Source of the DNA: Acidobacteriota bacterium
Lineage (GTDB): Bacteria; Acidobacteriota; Terriglobia; Terriglobales; Acidobacteriaceae
DNA length: 8,214 nt
NCBI GenBank assembly: GCA_025353435.1
Contig: JANXQR010000477.1
Location: forward strand, 1-8,214
Direction of reading: 5' to 3'
The notes below the pieces were generated by a model. That model saw only the letters and a program-made list of their open reading frames with translations, searched no databases and had not been told where the DNA came from. Below are positions 6,789 to 8,214 of the stretch, piece by piece (within the stretch, counting starts at the first letter, position 1; each line of letters opens with the position of its first letter). The translations under genes were made by a program, and so were the position numbers.

Positions 6789-7886
6789 ATGGCCTATGAA
6801 TTCGATCGTGTCGATCTACACGTGTTCGATCTTCACCTTTCGCTGACTCCGATCGTTGCTCCCGCTTCCCTCAAGCCGCCGATGGCTTTCCTGAGTTCCC
6901 CAGAGCTTTACAATAAACAATTCGAGGATCCGCCGTTCGCCTCTGGTGACTTTCGGATTAGGCCTTTACCCAGAAAAAGCCGGCTCTACCATCACTTCTG
7001 GAGGTATTACTCCGGTTCGTTCGACAAGCTCGACCCCTGGCGCCGGTCGCTGCCATTTATGTGCGAACCCACGGGCAACAAGCTCTCGGCCCTCTCTCCG
7101 GGTCCGGGGATCAAGGCGTTTGCGCGCCCTGCCACGTATCTTTTTCCGTTCGGTTGGTCCAACACCATCACGATCTCATTGCAGGGAAAGATGTCGCCGG
7201 ACATCGTCAAGCAATTCGTTGGGAGCCTTCGCAAATCTCGTAGCGGTCCATTTCAGCTGAACGGACAGGATCTCGGGCTGTCCAACGTTTTTGGCGAATA
7301 CAGCAATCAGCTGAAGAAGGCATGCTTCGTCGACGGTATGGCAGCCACCGACTTTCGCAGGCTTGACCGCTTCATCATCGTGAGTATTTCGCGTTTCACG
7401 GGCGACGTGGTCCCATATAAAGCCTGGACCGGAGTGGGGAATGCAATGTCTGCGGCAGACAAAGCCATGTTCCACTCGCTACTGCTGGGCGAAGACGTGC
7501 CGATGGCGCAGGTCACAGGCAGCTCCGCTGACTTCCTGCTCACGCGATATCATGGGGCCGGATTTGCCCTCAGTTATTTCGAACGAGGGACACTGCTGTT
7601 CCTTCAAGAAGCTGCGAGCACAAAGCAGAGGACGGGGGCCCTTCGTTGCTTTTCGAACAACATCCTTCTCTGCCTCATGATGATGCGCAGCCTGCTCGGC
7701 TTCCATGCATGGCCTGATACTCAGTCGGCGGACGATGGTAGCCTCCTCGGACAAACGCGTGAGATGGCTAAACTACAACTTATGGCCATACCCTCGCGTT
7801 ACACCAACCCCCTTTGCCAGACATGGTTTCAGTATTACGGTCCATGGAAAAACCTCAAGCCGGTAGAGAAACAACCCGACAAGTAA
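6789..7886 (+). CDS. Hypothetical 365-aa protein, probably cytosolic (family unknown)
   Basis: ATG 6789 follows AAGGA (6774-6778) with a 10-nt spacer. The gene starts 115 nt after the membrane-protein gene and ends 38 nt before the DUF4238-like gene, which suggests an operon. There is no signal peptide. The N-terminus (EFDRVDLHVFDLHLSLTPIV, 4-23) looks like beta-strands. Aromatic and basic stretches follow (SRLYHHFWRYY, 64-74), then a GSLRKSRSGPFQLNGQDLGL region (145-164). The only marked hydrophobic run (about 291-304, ILLCLMMMRSLLGF) is short and looks like a buried helix rather than a membrane span. I find no Walker, nuclease, protease or HTH motif. The product appears intact, with third positions consistent with real coding sequence. 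Function is unknown; its position suggests it acts with its neighbours. Confidence 0.82.
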   Translation: MAYEFDRVDLHVFDLHLSLTPIVAPASLKPPMAFLSSPELYNKQFEDPPFASGDFRIRPLPRKSRLYHHFWRYYSGSFDKLDPWRRSLPFMCEPTGNKLSALSPGPGIKAFARPATYLFPFGWSNTITISLQGKMSPDIVKQFVGSLRKSRSGPFQLNGQDLGLSNVFGEYSNQLKKACFVDGMAATDFRRLDRFIIVSISRFTGDVVPYKAWTGVGNAMSAADKAMFHSLLLGEDVPMAQVTGSSADFLLTRYHGAGFALSYFERGTLLFLQEAASTKQRTGALRCFSNNILLCLMMMRSLLGFHAWPDTQSADDGSLLGQTREMAKLQLMAIPSRYTNPLCQTWFQYYGPWKNLKPVEKQPDK

Positions 7887-7924
7887 TGCCCTGCGCGTGG
7901 GTCGCGCCCCAGCAAGGATCATGA

Positions 7925-8214
7925 ATGGCGTTCGACCACTATATCCCGGCCAGTTACCTGGGCAGATTTTCGAACGACGCAGATCCCGTGCGACGTAAGC
8001 GTCGTTTATGGGCAGTAGACAAGCGTGAAAATCTCCTCAAGCTGACAACCGCAGGCGAATTGTGCGGCGTGCACGATTTCTATACGCTTTCAGCAAAGAA
8101 CCAAGACCCGCGCCGTGTCGACAGCGAGTGGTCCGCCTATGAGAACAAACTTAATCCGGCGCTCGACGATATGATCGCGGGAAAACTCGATGCGTTGGCG
8201 TGGTTGCAGACTTT
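7925..8214 (+). CDS. DUF4238-like protein, N-terminal 96 residues (continues beyond window)
   Basis: ATG 7925 follows AAGGA (7914-7918) with a 6-nt spacer and the frame is open to the window end. The N-terminus, MAFDHYIPASYLGRFSND, matches the hallmark HYxPxxYLxxF opening of DUF4238 proteins. A basic stretch follows (VRRKRRLWAVDKREN, 22-36), then CGVHDFYTL (47-55), which occupies the place where that family has a conserved aromatic block. DUF4238 proteins are usually around 300 residues with no established activity, so roughly two thirds should lie to the right. ATG 7921 is also near the ribosome site but in a different frame. The 38-nt gap to the preceding gene supports co-transcription. Family assignment rests on the motif only. 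Confidence 0.82.
   Translation, partial: MAFDHYIPASYLGRFSNDADPVRRKRRLWAVDKRENLLKLTTAGELCGVHDFYTLSAKNQDPRRVDSEWSAYENKLNPALDDMIAGKLDALAWLQT

Noticed and set aside
6736..6846. Short plus-strand frame starting ATGGGGGAGCAG between the membrane-protein and 365-aa genes
   Set aside because: Only about 35 codons, and it overlaps the 365-aa gene's ribosome site and start in another frame.
1..8214. CRISPR arrays, tRNA or rRNA genes, insertion-sequence ends, transposases
   Set aside because: I looked for regularly spaced repeats, cloverleaf-like segments, terminal inverted repeats and transposase motifs and saw none.

Overview
The window most resembles soil Acidobacteriota. It carries a secreted SBBP-type beta-propeller protein with a DUF7948-like N-terminus, and a winged-helix / single-TM / TolB-like / TPR regulator of the CadC/ToxR type; both families are heavily expanded in that phylum. 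The DNA is moderately GC-rich with G/C-biased third positions. The taxonomic call is inference from gene content, not from a marker gene.

Layout. (1) Bases 1-1650, minus strand: a large exported SBBP/DUF7948 protein, 550 codons visible, running off the left edge. (2) 1679-1909, minus: a possible 76-codon small cistron just upstream, with an excellent Shine-Dalgarno and a 12-bp tandem duplication; its second half codes better in the +1 frame, so it may be frameshifted. (3) 1910-2352: divergent intergenic region with a perfect TATAAT box facing right. (4) 2353-4221, plus: the winged-helix/TolB/TPR regulator. (5) 4222-4912: about 690 bp without a clear intact gene, holding opposed ORF fragments that look like gene remnants. 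(6) 4913-5149, plus: a 78-aa protein of unknown function. (7) 5150-5383: intergenic, with two adjacent palindromic elements. (8) 5384-8214, plus: a co-directional three-gene block comprising a signal-peptide/3-TM protein of 429 aa, an unrecognised 365-aa probable cytosolic protein, and the N-terminal 96 residues of a DUF4238-like protein running off the right edge.

The left half is typical acidobacterial sensory and surface machinery. The right half is the least explained part: a membrane protein with an external domain and a cytosolic tail, followed by two likely cytosolic proteins, one DUF4238-like. The orientation and gaps (115 and 38 bp) suggest one operon. Nothing visible (nuclease, ATPase, protease or toxin motif) shows what it does; a membrane-sensing or accessory/defence-type module is speculation. 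Both edge genes are incomplete here and continue outside the window.
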